From NCBI GenBank assembly GCA_036346225.1, contig JARFIW010001082.1, forward strand, positions 930,001 to 994,000: DNA of 64,000 bases, read 5' to 3'. This document shows, in pieces, positions 1-10,565 of this stretch. A program made the translations under genes and the position numbers. This DNA is from Platerodrilus igneus (Eukaryota; Arthropoda; Insecta; Coleoptera; Lycidae). Numbering within the stretch: position 1 is the stretch's first letter; each line of letters begins with the position of its first letter. The notes beneath the pieces are model-generated. The model had not been told where the DNA came from. It ran no database searches and saw only the letters and a program-made list of their open reading frames with translations.

Positions 1-345
1 AAAAATTCTCTCTTCTTTAAATTTAAACTTAAATCTGCTATATTTAACTTTAATAAAATTATATCTAAATGTACCAAGTGTTGCTCTACACTATCGCTAA
101 ATATCAGCACATCATCCATGTAGTGGATACAAAATTCCTCATACGGTCCCTAAATATTCTGCATAGCCTTCACTAATGCAGCCGTATTCGAGGACAAACC
201 AAACGGGACCACCAAATTATACCTCGTTATAGGTATCCCTTTACCCCCCAATTTCTCTCGTTTAACAAATTCCTCTGCAACAAGTGATGCTTCTGCCCCA
301 GTATCTACTAATACTCTAACTATTCTATTTTGCACCCTTAAATTA
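1..345 (-). pseudogene. Ty3/gypsy pol remnant: protease joined to RT palm
   Basis: Read on the minus strand, the segment opens with a retroviral-type aspartic protease core (VLVDTGAEASLV, about 305-270). Within 30 residues it passes into the RT sequence LVVPFGLSSNTAALVKAMQNI, then, after one stop at 150-152, into the RT catalytic YMDD box with LIFSDSVEQH after it (about 115-75). In intact Ty3/gypsy elements these two regions are separated by the rest of the protease and several hundred bases of RT. An internal deletion has therefore fused PR to the RT palm almost in frame. The rest of pol lies beyond the left window edge. Family identity rests on the DTGA and YMDD motifs and on the upstream gag and primer site. 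Confidence 0.85.
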
Positions 346-594
346 ATTATTGGTAATAAGTTCCTTTCAAATCTTTCTAATTCATTCTCCGTTTCATGTT
401 TAATAAATTCTCGCTGGTGTTAATATCCGTTTATCTGTAGAAGTTTCGTTGGTTCGTCCGTATCTAAAAATTTTGATTTCGCGTGGAAGGTCCTGCCTGA
501 CTCGTTATCTCTGCGAATGTGCGATTCGTATTCCTTGTTTGCGTGCTATTAATATTCCTCGCTTGTGTCCGTCGATCATCGTGTTCCTGCCTAT

Positions 595-1826
595 TTATTT
601 CTCTATTATTGTTTCTATTTCCTCATGATTAATCCGTTCTATTTGTCGCTTTGTTATTTGATCCGTATTTCTGTATCGCCTGAAATCATTATTAAAATTG
701 TTATAGTTCCCCCTATTAAAATTTCTTCCACGATCATAATTGTTTCGTTGATAATTATTTCGAGTCTCATTATTATTTCTCTGCGTCCTTATAAAATTTC
801 TGCGTCGATCCCTAGCATTATTTTCCATTTTATAATTCGTTTTCAACTCATCATACCTTTGTAAATATTCTATAAATGTGTCCCTGTCCACTATATTCTG
901 TGTTGTAACATATCGTTTTACTTCAGTGTTAAAATGCTCTGCTAAATATTTTATGATTTGTTTATCGTGTAACGGAGGATCTAATTGTTTCGCTACGGTA
1001 AACTTTTTAATAGCATATAATTCCCGCGTTGTTCCTTTTTCTGAATTGTACTTTTGCATGCTCAAGTCATTCCTCACTTTATCCTGTTGATTATCCCCCC
1101 AAAATTGTCGTAGAAATTTCTGTTCGAACTGTTGAAATGTTTCTATTTCGCTTTCCATTAAGTTGTATTACATTTCAGCTCCTCTTTTCAGCATTGATTT
1201 AACTAAGTTTAACTTATATAACTCGTCAGTTAAGCCCTGTACTAACATTTTAAAATTTTTCAAAAATATTTTCGGATTTAATTTTCCGTCCCCGTAAAAT
1301 TTAGTATACTGATCAATTAAAAGATTTGGTTGAATTAGCCTAATTGGTTCCCCAGTATTAAAATTTCCTGAATTAGTTTTTAAATTATCTATTTCCCGAT
1401 TTATGGTTCTGAATTCCGTTTCACAGTTTTCTTCAACGTTCCGTAATTTGATATTTAAATTTGTGATTTTATCGTTTGACTCGCTTTCATATTTTTCCTG
1501 CTTTGATTTTACCATTCCGATATAATCCCATACACAGTTGATATCTTCTCTGTAACCTTCACAATTTTCTCCTGCATTTGCGCTCTCATTTCATCATTTG
1601 TGTCGTTGGTTTCCCTTAATCCATCACTTAGAATTTTAATTTCTCTACCTAATTTTTCGGTGTTTTCATCCATTTTCGTAGTCATGGTTTTCATGGCCTC
1701 TTCATTTCTGTCCATTTTGATATTCAATGCCATTAAAATTTCCATCATTTTAGTTTCCTGTGAGTTCCGCCTCTCTTCGCTAGAATTCCTTTCAAATCTG
1801 ATACTTTCTTGGGATCCTATGTTCAT
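595..1826 (-). pseudogene. Ty3/gypsy gag, broken
   Basis: Three minus-strand pieces make up one gag gene. The N-terminal piece (1826-1509) is rich in heptad-like Met/Ile/Lys/Glu and is probably coiled coil. The middle piece (1515-1168) is capsid-like, with FYGDGKLNPKIFLKNFK. The last piece (1158-595) carries the capsid C-terminal motif QFWGDNQQDKVRNDL and ends in an Arg/Asn-rich basic tail. Pieces 1 and 2 are in different frames, with a frameshift near 1510. Pieces 2 and 3 share a frame and are split by a TAA at 1168-1170. No CCHC zinc knuckle is visible; the basic Asn/Arg tail probably binds nucleic acid instead, as in some insect gypsy gags. The 345-594 interval continues as linker in mixed frames before the protease. 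Confidence 0.8.
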
Positions 1827-2017
1827 TTTTGAAATTATTATATTTAAACTAAACTTTTAAATACTAAAATAAATCTGTATAAATTTAAATAATGTAGAAG
1901 TTTCTCTTAATTTTCGATTTCTTGATTTTTCTCAAATTAAAACTTTTTAAAGCCCCTGTTTAATTTAATTTTTTTTTCCCACGGTCGTATTTTCATATTT
2001 ATTTTGATTTAATTCGT

Positions 2018-2035
2018 GCCTCACGTTGGGCGCCA
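2018..2035 (-). other. Retrotransposon primer binding site (tRNA-Lys type)
   Basis: On the minus strand this reads TGGCGCCCAACGTGAGGC, one mismatch from the classical 18-base primer site complementary to the 3' end of tRNA-Lys(CUU). It lies directly downstream of the presumed LTR and about 190 bases upstream of the gag start, as expected for an element read on the minus strand. Confidence 0.85.
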
Positions 2036-2450
2036 ATAATAATTGATATGATAACGCCGTACTCGGTGTAATGTCGTTTTTGCTTAACTCCGCCGCTGTG
2101 TTCTCAAATCAAATTTAATTTTACTAATTTTATTATTATGCCACGGCTAGCCCTATTTAATCTACACAGAGTGCACAACGTTACGATGATTAATTTTTCT
2201 CTTCTCCACCCCATTATAATTACCTATTTGTTTGAATTGATAAAGCGAAGTCAATTAATTTCATATAATGAAAAGAAATATTATTTACAAGTTTTGAAAA
2301 ATATTAAAATACACCCTTCGATCATTCAATATCATATGTATCATTTACCCCACAATTTATATGCTTTTAAATCAATCCAAAGTCACCAAAAACTACCTCT
2401 TTTACAAAAGAGACCTGGAACGTTCTGGACCCCCTTATAATATGTTACGT
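2036..2450 (-). repeat. 5' LTR of the Ty3/gypsy element (far boundary uncertain)
   Basis: The sequence immediately 5' of the primer site must be the end of the 5' LTR (…TCAATTATTAT before TGGCGCC on the minus strand). The far end is inferred near 2450, where the minus strand reads GTAACATATTATAAGGGGG, a plausible LTR start; another candidate start is TGTAACAGG near 2575. The partner LTR is outside the window, so the boundary cannot be confirmed. The open frame on the plus strand across this stretch is not considered a gene. Confidence 0.5.
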
Positions 2451-2734
2451 AAGTTTACCGTATGCAATGTTTGTTGTTGACTTTATCACAAGCTTATATA
2501 AATTGAATAAATTCAGTATTGAAATTTAAATAAAAAAAATATCTTAAAACTAATTAGATCTGACCTGTTACAGGTTGTTTGGGTTGTGGATCAACACCCT
2601 TTGTTGTCCTCATTCGTCTATCAGTGCTCTGTTTAGTTGAATCCCTCGTTTTCTATAAATTACTTCGTGCTTCTTTATTTTATTTGCATTGATTCTAGCA
2701 ACTCAAAATTGTACCAGAATTGTACCAAAATCGT

Positions 2735-3030
2735 CGACGCTGATTTGAAATATTATATTGACCCAGATTTGAATTATTCTCATTAACACATTTGAAATAT
2801 TCTGTCGTCCAATTCGAAATATTATATCAATCTATTTAAAATATCCCCACATTCGAATTATCATCAACACAATTGAATTATAATATCTATCCACTCGAAA
2901 TATTGTATCAACCAAAATTTGAATTATTGTCATCACATTTGATATATCCACACATTCGAAATATTATACCATCCATTCGAAATGTTATATCATCAATTAG
3001 AATTCTTATCATCAACATTCGAAGCCCTAT
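2735..3030. repeat. Degenerate short tandem array with TTCGAAATATTATATCA core
   Basis: Variants of a roughly 20-30 base unit containing TTCGAAATATT or TTTGAATTATT, followed by ATCA, recur at least ten times with imperfect spacing. The stretch 2575-2735 before it contains nothing I recognise. Confidence 0.6.
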
Positions 3031-3218
3031 TATTATTAATATTTAGTTTGAATAAATTACCCCAAATTCTACTCACGTTAAACGGCAAAAGAAGTCTTCA
3101 CAATCGTTGCACTTTATTGTCACTATAACGTACTTGATATTTTATTATAATTACGCGTGACCTTCTGATTAGCAGTGACGCAGTTTTGCTTTGCCTGAGT
3201 TTAAACTGACCCATCTTA

Positions 3219-3515
3219 TCATTGCTCGGTGTTAAATATAGGCTGTTCCCACTTACATGTGAGTTGGGTTTTCAACAAGTCTTGTAGATATCTTAACCAA
3301 TCAGGTCTTTGTATTTCCTGCATTTGGAAGTGATTTCTGATGTAATATATTCGGTTTTCCGTGTAATACCTATTTGCCACAGATACCTCGTTATCTTGAC
3401 CATACGTTGTTTTGTTTAAATATCGCCTTTCTAGATAATTGAACAAAATAAATGATGTAATCTTAATTCCATTTTCGTTTATGTATTTTTGAAACTGCGT
3501 TTTCTTATCAAACAT
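3219..3515 (-). CDS. Unrecognised 98-codon open frame
   Basis: A minus-strand open frame starting at ATG 3515 and ending at 3219 gives a charged, composition-balanced 98-residue product (FLNYLERRYLNK-like centre, PDWLRYLQDLLK near the C-terminus) without low-complexity bias. I do not recognise the family. No partner exons, promoter or polyadenylation signal could be assigned. It could be a TE fragment, an exon of an unknown gene, or chance. Confidence 0.25.
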   Translation of the reverse strand: MFDKKTQFQKYINENGIKITSFILFNYLERRYLNKTTYGQDNEVSVANRYYTENRIYYIRNHFQMQEIQRPDWLRYLQDLLKTQLTCKWEQPIFNTEQ

Positions 3516-3659
3516 GTTTATTGTTTCCGCGTACTTACATAAAGCTTTGTTAGGTTTTATCTCTTATCTTCGTATTTGTTTTATAACTAATTAGAACACT
3601 TCTCAACGCGTGTTTAATTACATGTACTGTCACTTCTTCTGAATAAGCGTACTTTTACT

Positions 3660-3900
3660 GAAAGATATTCTCACTTGCATTACTTAAAATTGATAAAGGT
3701 CTATATACCGAGTGTTGAATACTTGTTATTTACATAATGTATGAATTACCTATTTTCGTGCTAAATACGAGTACTATTGTTGTAAGATGCTTATTCGCAT
3801 TGTTTAAAGCTAATTATGGTCTATATACAGGGTGTTAAATGCTTGCTATTTACATAATATAAGAATTACTTAATTTTCTGCTAAATAAGTGCAGTTTTCT
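3660..3900. repeat. Two tandem copies of a 120-bp unit
   Basis: GGTCTATATA recurs exactly 120 bp apart (3698 and 3818). Long stretches on both sides also match: GTGTTGAATACTTGTTATTT against GTGTTAAATGCTTGCTATTT, and TTTTCGTGCTAAATACGAG against TTTTCTGCTAAATAAGTG. Divergence of roughly 20% suggests an old duplication. Confidence 0.7.
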
Positions 3901-3981
3901 GCTTCCTATCGCAATTTATGGTTACCACACGACCATTGCTATTCAATACACCCCTAAACAACCCCCTATCACAGCAATATA

Positions 3982-5699
3982 TTGTCGTGGAATTATAGGT
4001 TAAATAGGTCTAGACGATGAAATTTCAACAACCGTGTATATAGGAAATAGGAACAATTTATTAACGCGCCAAATTAATCAGTTTAGATAGTGAAGACGGA
4101 CAGTTATTAACATGTTTTGTATTTCTAAATTAGAATGTTAAAATTGCATAAAGGGAAGAAGCTTTAGGGTACATGAAAACTAAAGGATACACATAATTAG
4201 TTGTAATAGTTTAAATCAAGCGCATGGGATAAGAAACGGAGCTTTCAAGTATATCAAATCAATAATTTAAATGCATATTTCCATTTTAACAAACGAAAAC
4301 GTTCGTTTTACAAATCCTAAGAACTGGATAAACTCGGAATTATTATTTTTAACGAACAAGGTGCTTCGAAGAAACACCTGTGAGTTAAATGTCAAGTTTA
4401 TAGAACTTAAATGAACGTTGGCACCAAATTCTAGAAAATTGTTTACAACGGTCGGTCCCACAAGCTGCTAAAAATAACAAATGCTTTGAAGACTAAGTGA
4501 AATAAAAGATCTATAAGGTAAAATAACCAGAGAAAACGTATAAGAAAACGTTGGTTACAACTCACGTTTAAAATACACTGGAGAAGTGAAGGCCAACAAC
4601 AATATCGATTTTCTGTAGCTTGAGAGGGGTTCTAAAAGAGACAGTAAATATAGGTGTAACGAAGAGAGGTAGCTAAGAGGTGGAACGTTATGACGGGGGA
4701 AAACTATATCATTGGTCTAAGGCTGTCAGTTTTAAAAAGCTCGCGCCCGTTGTGGTTATTAAATAAATTTCAGTGTAACAGCTCGATAAACTCGGAATTT
4801 TTCAGACGTTGCGATCAAAATTTAGAGAATTATTTTTAAAAATAAGCTTTTCGATGAAGAGAGGTTTCGGGTGGGGTATTGAAAAGCGTATAAATACTCT
4901 GGGAGAGATATTAAAGCTCTCTTGCTCTTAGATCTTATATCGCGCTTAGATCTCTAACGTAATTGCTAGTACGTGTTCTTACGTTGTACTACGAGGCTTT
5001 TTGGTACACATCTTCAGAGGCAACAAGGGAAGAAGCTTACTCTAGGTAAAGAAAATTAATGTCTTGCTTTTTGCTTAAACATTTATACTGATATTTTTGT
5101 GTTTAAGTGTTTTGACTTATTGGGGGTGTATTTATTACCATAAAAATTTATTTAAAGGGCTGTATGTACAGGACAATTAATATTGATTATTTAAAAATGT
5201 TTATTGTTAATATAAAATTGTTGTTGTAAGGAGTAAACGGGTCTTTAACTTTATTTTAAATAAAAATGCCAGTTTTAAAAGCATTTAGAGTAACTGGGTT
5301 ATACTGAGCTCAAAATCGACCAGATTAAAAATCAATTTAAGGTTGCACGACGGGCCCATCTACTCGTCTATAATAAAATTGTTGAGATATATAAAAGTCA
5401 TAAAATTTTAAAAGATCTTAGGATTGAGATGGTAACAGTTTTATCAAACTGTATGTGCCAGTGTGTAAATATTTTCTTAATAATGAAAACTTGTAAATAT
5501 ATGTAAATAAAAAGGTTGTATGTCTTGTTGCAATTATTTGAGTGGTAATTTCATTTGACTGTGTTTGTGAGAAAGGAATGTACTTAGGATGGTAGGTATT
5601 CAAGAAGAAGCCGATTGCTGAGCTAGCCAGGACGTGCAGAAATAAGGAGGCGTTCCAAAAGGTAGTGTAAGAAATTTTCTTTTTATTTTCAGAAATTTT
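3982..5699 (+). repeat. Candidate large solo LTR
   Basis: The block begins TGTCGTGGAATTATAGG and holds a promoter-like TATAAATACT near 4890, a polyadenylation signal AATAAAAATG near 5258 and a long U5-like stretch. It ends directly before TGACGCCCAATTCGTGGGG, which resembles a tRNA-Lys primer site. That order matches a retrotransposon with a very long LTR (Osvaldo-like elements are known for LTRs over 1 kb). No second LTR and no coding sequence accompany it, so it would be a solo LTR plus a scrap of leader. The small minus-strand frames at 4267-4461 and 5418-5765 show no recognisable coding content. Confidence 0.35.
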
Positions 5700-5795
5700 T
5701 ATGACGCCCAATTCGTGGGGTGAAAATTGGTTTAGAAAGATACACTGCAATTTTATGACGCCCAATCCGTGGGGCGAGAATTTTTGTAGGTTCTA
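5700..5795 (+). repeat. Duplicated primer-site-like sequence
   Basis: Two tandem copies, about 55 bp apart, of a unit starting ATGACGCCCAATTCGTGGGG / ATGACGCCCAATCCGTGGGG and including ACTGCAAT. The core resembles a tRNA-Lys primer site (CGCCCAA…CGTGGGG). Confidence 0.5.
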
Positions 5796-5798
5796 CTG

Positions 5799-5800
<2 letters not shown>

Positions 5801-5834
<34 letters not shown>
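5801..5834. repeat. (TA)n microsatellite
   Basis: An uninterrupted AT dinucleotide run, directly followed by ACAGGGTGAGTCACGAGG. Confidence 0.95.
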
Positions 5835-5838
<4 letters not shown>

Positions 5839-7985
5839 GGTGAGTCACGAGGAACGCTACGGAATTTTATAGCAAAACGGTGTATTTGTTCAAAGTTTTT
5901 TCACAGTAGATCTATGTAAATCTGAAAGAGCGACATTTTAAAATATAGGGTGCTCCAAGAAAAAGTTACATATCAAAGTTATATTTTTTCTTATGGAACA
6001 TCCTATTTTTTGTTGCATTTTTGAATTGTACGTGGAAAATAAACTAGACTTCTTTGAAGGCTCATTATACCTAAATGCAGAGCGTTTTGATATATTTCGC
6101 TTTTTCTAAAATTCTAAGGGTTTCGTAAAAAATTAAATAATTCTAAAATTAATTCACCCAGACAAATTCGTTTTTAACACTTAATATTAGATCGTACCCT
6201 TCACTGATCAAGTAACTTACTAAAAGCAGATTCAATACAGGGTGTTCGGAAAGTGCAGTTTCAAATTGACAGATTTAAAGTATAATATCGTTGTTATTTT
6301 AAATGTAACATTATGTATTTTATCAGTTAGTCTTATAGTAATTTTGATTGTCTTTCAAACGGTATTAGAATTGCCTATACCTATCTCTTCGAACTTTGAT
6401 GTAATTTGCATATTTTTGAAATTTAACATGTATTTTCATACTGCAATCACCACAAAACCTCAGAAAAAGCCCATGGTCATTTAAAGATTTACCGAAAGAA
6501 TGTGTCATAGATTAAGCTTTATTGTATTTTTATTCTTTATTCTTTTTGTTATCAAATAGATTTAAGTTTCTATACCTACCTAATTTTTTTCCTATTAATC
6601 CAAAAAGTTAGTTAGGTAAAAACGCAGATTTTGCTTTGTATTAAACTTGTTTATAACAAGGTGTCGTTTTTTTTATCTCACGGGCTCGGCATTTAATTCT
6701 GAATAAAAGATATTAATTTTTTTAACGTATCTTGTTCGAATTGACACATATGGGGTTTTGAAATCACAATACCGTGCATATCCAAGTGTTGTTCAAACTT
6801 ACCCCATCCATCGGGGCGAATTCGAACAATGTTTATTTATTTAAAAAGAATTAATTATTATTTTTCTATCAATGACGGGTAAAACATATGACTTCACAAA
6901 GGTTTGATGAAGATATATTTAGATTTTGGTAATTTTCTAATGTAAAGCACAGGTACAATATTGAAAAAACCACAAAAATACGTTCGCATTCACCCCAAAG
7001 TACGATACTGCAAGTCTAGTGCTCGCCAGTTCCTAGAATTAAACGCCAGTTTAGCCACCAGTGCAATGGAAACTGGGAAGCTTTACGCTCCCATATGGCG
7101 GCAACAGCTCACTGGATCAGGATGATGTTACAAAGCTTGCTGTGATTAATAACACTGACATACAAGAATAATAACGATATATATATTATTAACTGTGAAC
7201 ACCAATGTTACAATGGCGTGAGAGCGTCTTTTACATGCTTACTCTTTCGCGGTCTAACAACTTCTCTAACATCTCCCAGAGGTGGAGCGCACAGGCCGTC
7301 TCATTCAAGTATTTGTAAATCTATAAATTCCTACTCGTGTCGTAACATGTGTTGTGAAGATTTTCCTTCCGATGAATTTGCTCATATTTAGAGGTGTATT
7401 CCTAACTTCGGAACATTTAACAAGATTTGAAAAATAAACGCCTTTTTATATGTCTTGCCATTTTTCTGAATATTCCGATATTTCTGAAAAGAACAATCTC
7501 CTCTTGATTGTCTTCATTTGGATGAAGCTTCCCGTTTGAGACGTTTGGTCGTAGACGTATAGTGACTCCCAAATCGGTCACGCGCTTTTCTTTCATGTTC
7601 GTTAAACATATCACGAAAGGATTCAATGTACATTACCAGTGAGTCATAAGTCTATTCACCCTTGCAATTGACGTCTCAACACTTTAAAGAGTTTCCCGTA
7701 TGCATAGAAAAATTAAAAATATCTTGAAAAATGGCATGGAGTTGGATAACTTTGTACAAAACCTTGTAACAGTTCCTTTCCAAGTTTACCTTACTTTACC
7801 TTACACAAAAAACAACATTTTTTATTAATCGACATTAACTGGTCTTTACACTTTATATTATATTTTATATTATTATAATACGTCACTTGTCATAACGACG
7901 AGTAGTGAATATATTGAACGTGTCCATACTAAACTTGTCCATATCCCATAGCTAATTTGCTCTAACTCAATAGTACAGTACGATG
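5831..7985. other. AT-rich stretch with ACAGGGTG repeat ends, no gene seen
   Basis: TACAGGGTG starts a recognisable repeat block at 5834 and again at 6238; a related ATAGGGTGCTCC occurs near 5945. These look like ends of a dispersed non-autonomous repeat. The rest, 6480-7985, contains only short frames (for example 6242-6484 and 7417-7626) without family resemblance, splice structure or promoter that I can support. Confidence 0.5.
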
Positions 7986-8474
7986 GTAAGCTGAAAAATG
8001 ATGCACACATGCTTGTAGAACACGAACAACATAACTTAGAGAATCGCGCGTGGTGGCATTCGGAAGTCACAACCCCCGTCTATACTGATGCACGTTTTAA
8101 AGGCGTTGCATTCACCATTTCGTTGGGAATAGTGAAAGTATTAAAATGTGTTATAGTGATATGTCAATTCGAAAACAGCGCGAGTTATAGGAACCCCCGT
8201 CTATTATATATATAAAACTAATATCTGTATTAGGAAATATTAGGAAACATTAAGAAATGTTAGAACAGTGCAACAATGTCGTTGCAACATTTTATTACAT
8301 TATATTATGATGATTTCAGTTCCCACGAGTGGAAACGCTACAAAGTAGCACAAGGATAAGTGACACTGCAAAAGTCAGGTCACAGACGGTCGACGGATGT
8401 CACGTACCGTGATTACGCAGAATAAGCCTGCAACATTGTATTTATGAATAACTTTTAAGATAGCAACTAAGTAT

Positions 8475-8760
8475 TGTAAAGAGTAAGCGGACATTACGTC
8501 CGCAGGTTCCCACAGAAATGTGAGGGGGAGAAAGTTATATAAGGACTGGGAGCTCCATTCCTAGTCAGTTCATCAGACGTTCAGCTTTAACCTTGCAGTT
8601 CACTGATAACTCACTGTACAAATTAATTAATGTATTTCGACTTAGAATAAATTAATTCAAATTGTTATTGTTCACATCTGTAAATCAAATAAATTTGTTA
8701 AGGACCAAAGAAGTCTTTTTAAAAAGGACCGCTCGAAGCCACGAACCTTAACTCGCGTTA
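8475..8760 (+). mobile_element. Solo LTR nested in the mariner
   Basis: The block starts TGTAAAGAGTAAGCGG and contains the palindrome GCGGACATTACGTCCGC, a TATA box (GTTATATAAGG near 8535) and AATAAA signals near 8645 and 8690. AGTAT occurs immediately before it (8470-8474) and at its end (8760-8764), so one A is shared: either a 5-bp duplication with the LTR ending at 8759, or a 4-bp GTAT duplication. Removing the block rejoins mariner sequence. No internal retroelement sequence remains, so it arose by LTR-LTR recombination. Confidence 0.7.
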
Positions 8761-8762
8761 GT

Positions 8763-9369
8763 ATTGAATTTTTGTTAGCTGATAATATGACTTCTACTGA
8801 GATTCATCGTCGTTTAAAGACTGTATATGGTGACGATACTGTTGATATATCTGCTGTAAAAGGATGGGTATTAAAATTTCGTGGTTGCGAGCCTGGAAAA
8901 GCCATAGTTGTTGATGAAACACGCAGATCACATCCGATCACTGCCACAGACAATAAACAGTGCCAACTCCTCGACGATATGGTTCAAAATGACCGCAGAA
9001 TGACATAAAAGCCTATTGCGAACCATATTAGAATATCCAAAGAACGTGTCGACTTTATTATTGAACAATCGGGATGCCGTAAAATCTGTGCATGCAGGGT
9101 ACCACGAAGAGGCACTGCAAAACCTGAAGTTAGAACCGATTCCACACCCTGCTTACTCCCCCGATCTCGCGCCATGCGATTTTAATTTTTTTCCTCCACT
9201 CAAGAGAAACTTCCAGGGTAATCATCACACCTCGTACGATGCGGTGAAGGCAGCTATCGCGCCCTGGATTTCATGGACATTGGAAGAATTCTTTAGTGAC
9301 GGGATGAAAAAACTTGTTACACGTTGGGATAAATGTTTCAGGTTTAACGGTGACAATGTTAAAAAATAA
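8763..9369 (+). pseudogene. Mariner transposase, missing its catalytic core
   Basis: The first part (8763-9008) encodes the N-terminal helix-turn-helix region: IEFLLADNMTSTEIHRRL, then VDISAVKGWVLKFR, then a linker with SHPITATD. After a stop at 9006-9008 the same frame continues through IANHIRISKERVDFIIE and RKICACRVPR to about 9108. There it jumps, in another frame, to HPAYSPDLAPCDFNFFPPLK and the C-terminal end (to 9369). About 450 bp that should hold the first two catalytic aspartates are absent; only the third (SPDLAPCD) remains. The protein cannot be an active transposase. Family assignment is firm. Confidence 0.9.
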
Positions 9370-9479
9370 ATATATGGTTTTGATCCTTAAGATTTGTAAT
9401 TTGATTTAGCTTTTGCCTCCTGATCTTGCAATTTGTTTTTGTTTGTGGTCAATAAGCATGTGTGCATCACTTTTCAGCA

Positions 9480-10063
9480 TACTCTTGTAGTAGTACTTTG
9501 TGCGTTTAAAATCATAAAATCGTAATTCCTTGCTGACCGTATTATAGGTTATTCTTGTTAATAACTACCTTCCAAGCTCTTACTTTTTAGTCACCTATGG
9601 TGTCCTGCTTATAGGACATTGTGCGATTGTTATAATTAAATTAAGAACAAATGTACACGAGATTCAGTACGGCTTAAAATATATTTCTTTCCTGGATCGT
9701 GTCCGCGATGAACTGCTGGTGCCTTGTAATCGTGTACGTAATGCTGTAAAGGTCTTTCAAAACCTCATGGGCGGTTACGCAGAACACCAATTTAAATTAT
9801 TTACGTTAAAGTGCATCCTAAAAACATTAGCAACTCAGCTGTCGATTTTTAATTCATTTGTCATTTATTTGTGTATTAAGATTTGTGGTTCATTATTATT
9901 TATGAGATTACAGCCTTGATTCAACTTTAACCAGTTTTTTCAAAACTACTGCAACTCGGTCTAGTTTTTTATTTGTAGGTATAATGAAGGTTTCAATTCA
10001 ATTAGACGAATATTGATTGGTTTTTGCAGATTATTTTGCTATTTCAGAGCTTTCAATTTTACA
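9480..10063. other. No assignable gene
   Basis: The plus-strand open frame 9719-9919, with an upstream extension reading YISFLDRVRDELLVPCNRVRN in phase, looks coding-like, but I do not recognise it and it has no start context. It could be a degraded TE fragment. Nothing else was seen here. Confidence 0.3.
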
Positions 10064-10375
10064 ATGAGTAACTGCAAGAAAACAGTTCACAGTCAAGGAA
10101 GAGAAATTATTTATAGTGTATATAAGTTTATGAGAGACGAAAAGTATGGAATGCCTGTCATTCCTATGAATAATTTACAAGAACAAGTAGCAACGGCAAC
10201 TGGAGGTAGACTAAACACAATCGAGCGAATTATTTCAACAGCGAAGAGCAAACCGGAGGGTGGCAAATTTGTATCACCGAGGAACAAAATTAATAAGAGA
10301 AGTCCTAAATCTAATGTGGGCCAATTTGAGGATTGTCGTAGTAATTTTATGATTTTTTACAGTAAATTTCTATGA
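10064..10375 (+). pseudogene. IS630/Tc1-like transposase N-terminal fragment
   Basis: From ATG 10064 the frame encodes a basic N-terminal region with SQGREIIYSVYKFM, then NNLQEQVATATGGRLNTIER, which fits the helix-turn-helix DNA-binding domain of insect DDE_3 (IS630-like) transposases. The following KFVSPRNKINKRSPKS is the usual basic linker. The reading is lost at the start of the next conserved block (VGQFEDCRS), and no catalytic DDE domain follows. Upstream Met codons in the frame lack family resemblance, so 10064 is the preferred start. The assignment is from family knowledge and is moderately sure. Confidence 0.6.
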
Positions 10376-10565
10376 AATATGCCTTTTTAAAAAATAATAA
10401 GAGGGCAGTATTTTGGCTGACAGGAGTTTTAAAATTTTAGTCTGTCTATTTTTATCCACACACGCACGGAAACATGACACACGAAAAGAAAAATAAACAA
10501 TACACCACAAAAGGTACAGGCTCCGCATACAAACATTGTAGTTTTCTAATTTATATTATGTTGAT

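Larger units (their letters stand above)
7989..9479 (+). mobile_element. Internally deleted mariner transposon
   Basis: Terminal inverted repeats GCTGAAAAATGATGCACACATGCTT (7990-8014) and its complement at 9454-9478 match at 24 of 25 positions. TA dinucleotides flank both sides (7987-7988 and 9480-9481), the target duplication expected for Tc1/mariner elements. Between them lies a broken mariner transposase, interrupted by a solo LTR at 8475-8760. The element is 1491 bp including that LTR. It is non-autonomous. Confidence 0.9.

Noticed and set aside
565..864. Plus-strand 99-codon frame rich in Ile
   Set aside because: Shadow of the gypsy gag basic tail on the minus strand.
2138..2440. Plus-strand 100-codon frame
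   Set aside because: Lies within the inferred gypsy LTR; no recognisable protein.
6242..6484. Hydrophobic 80-codon frame resembling membrane segments
   Set aside because: Starts inside the ACAGGGTG repeat end and is T-rich; the hydrophobicity follows from base composition.
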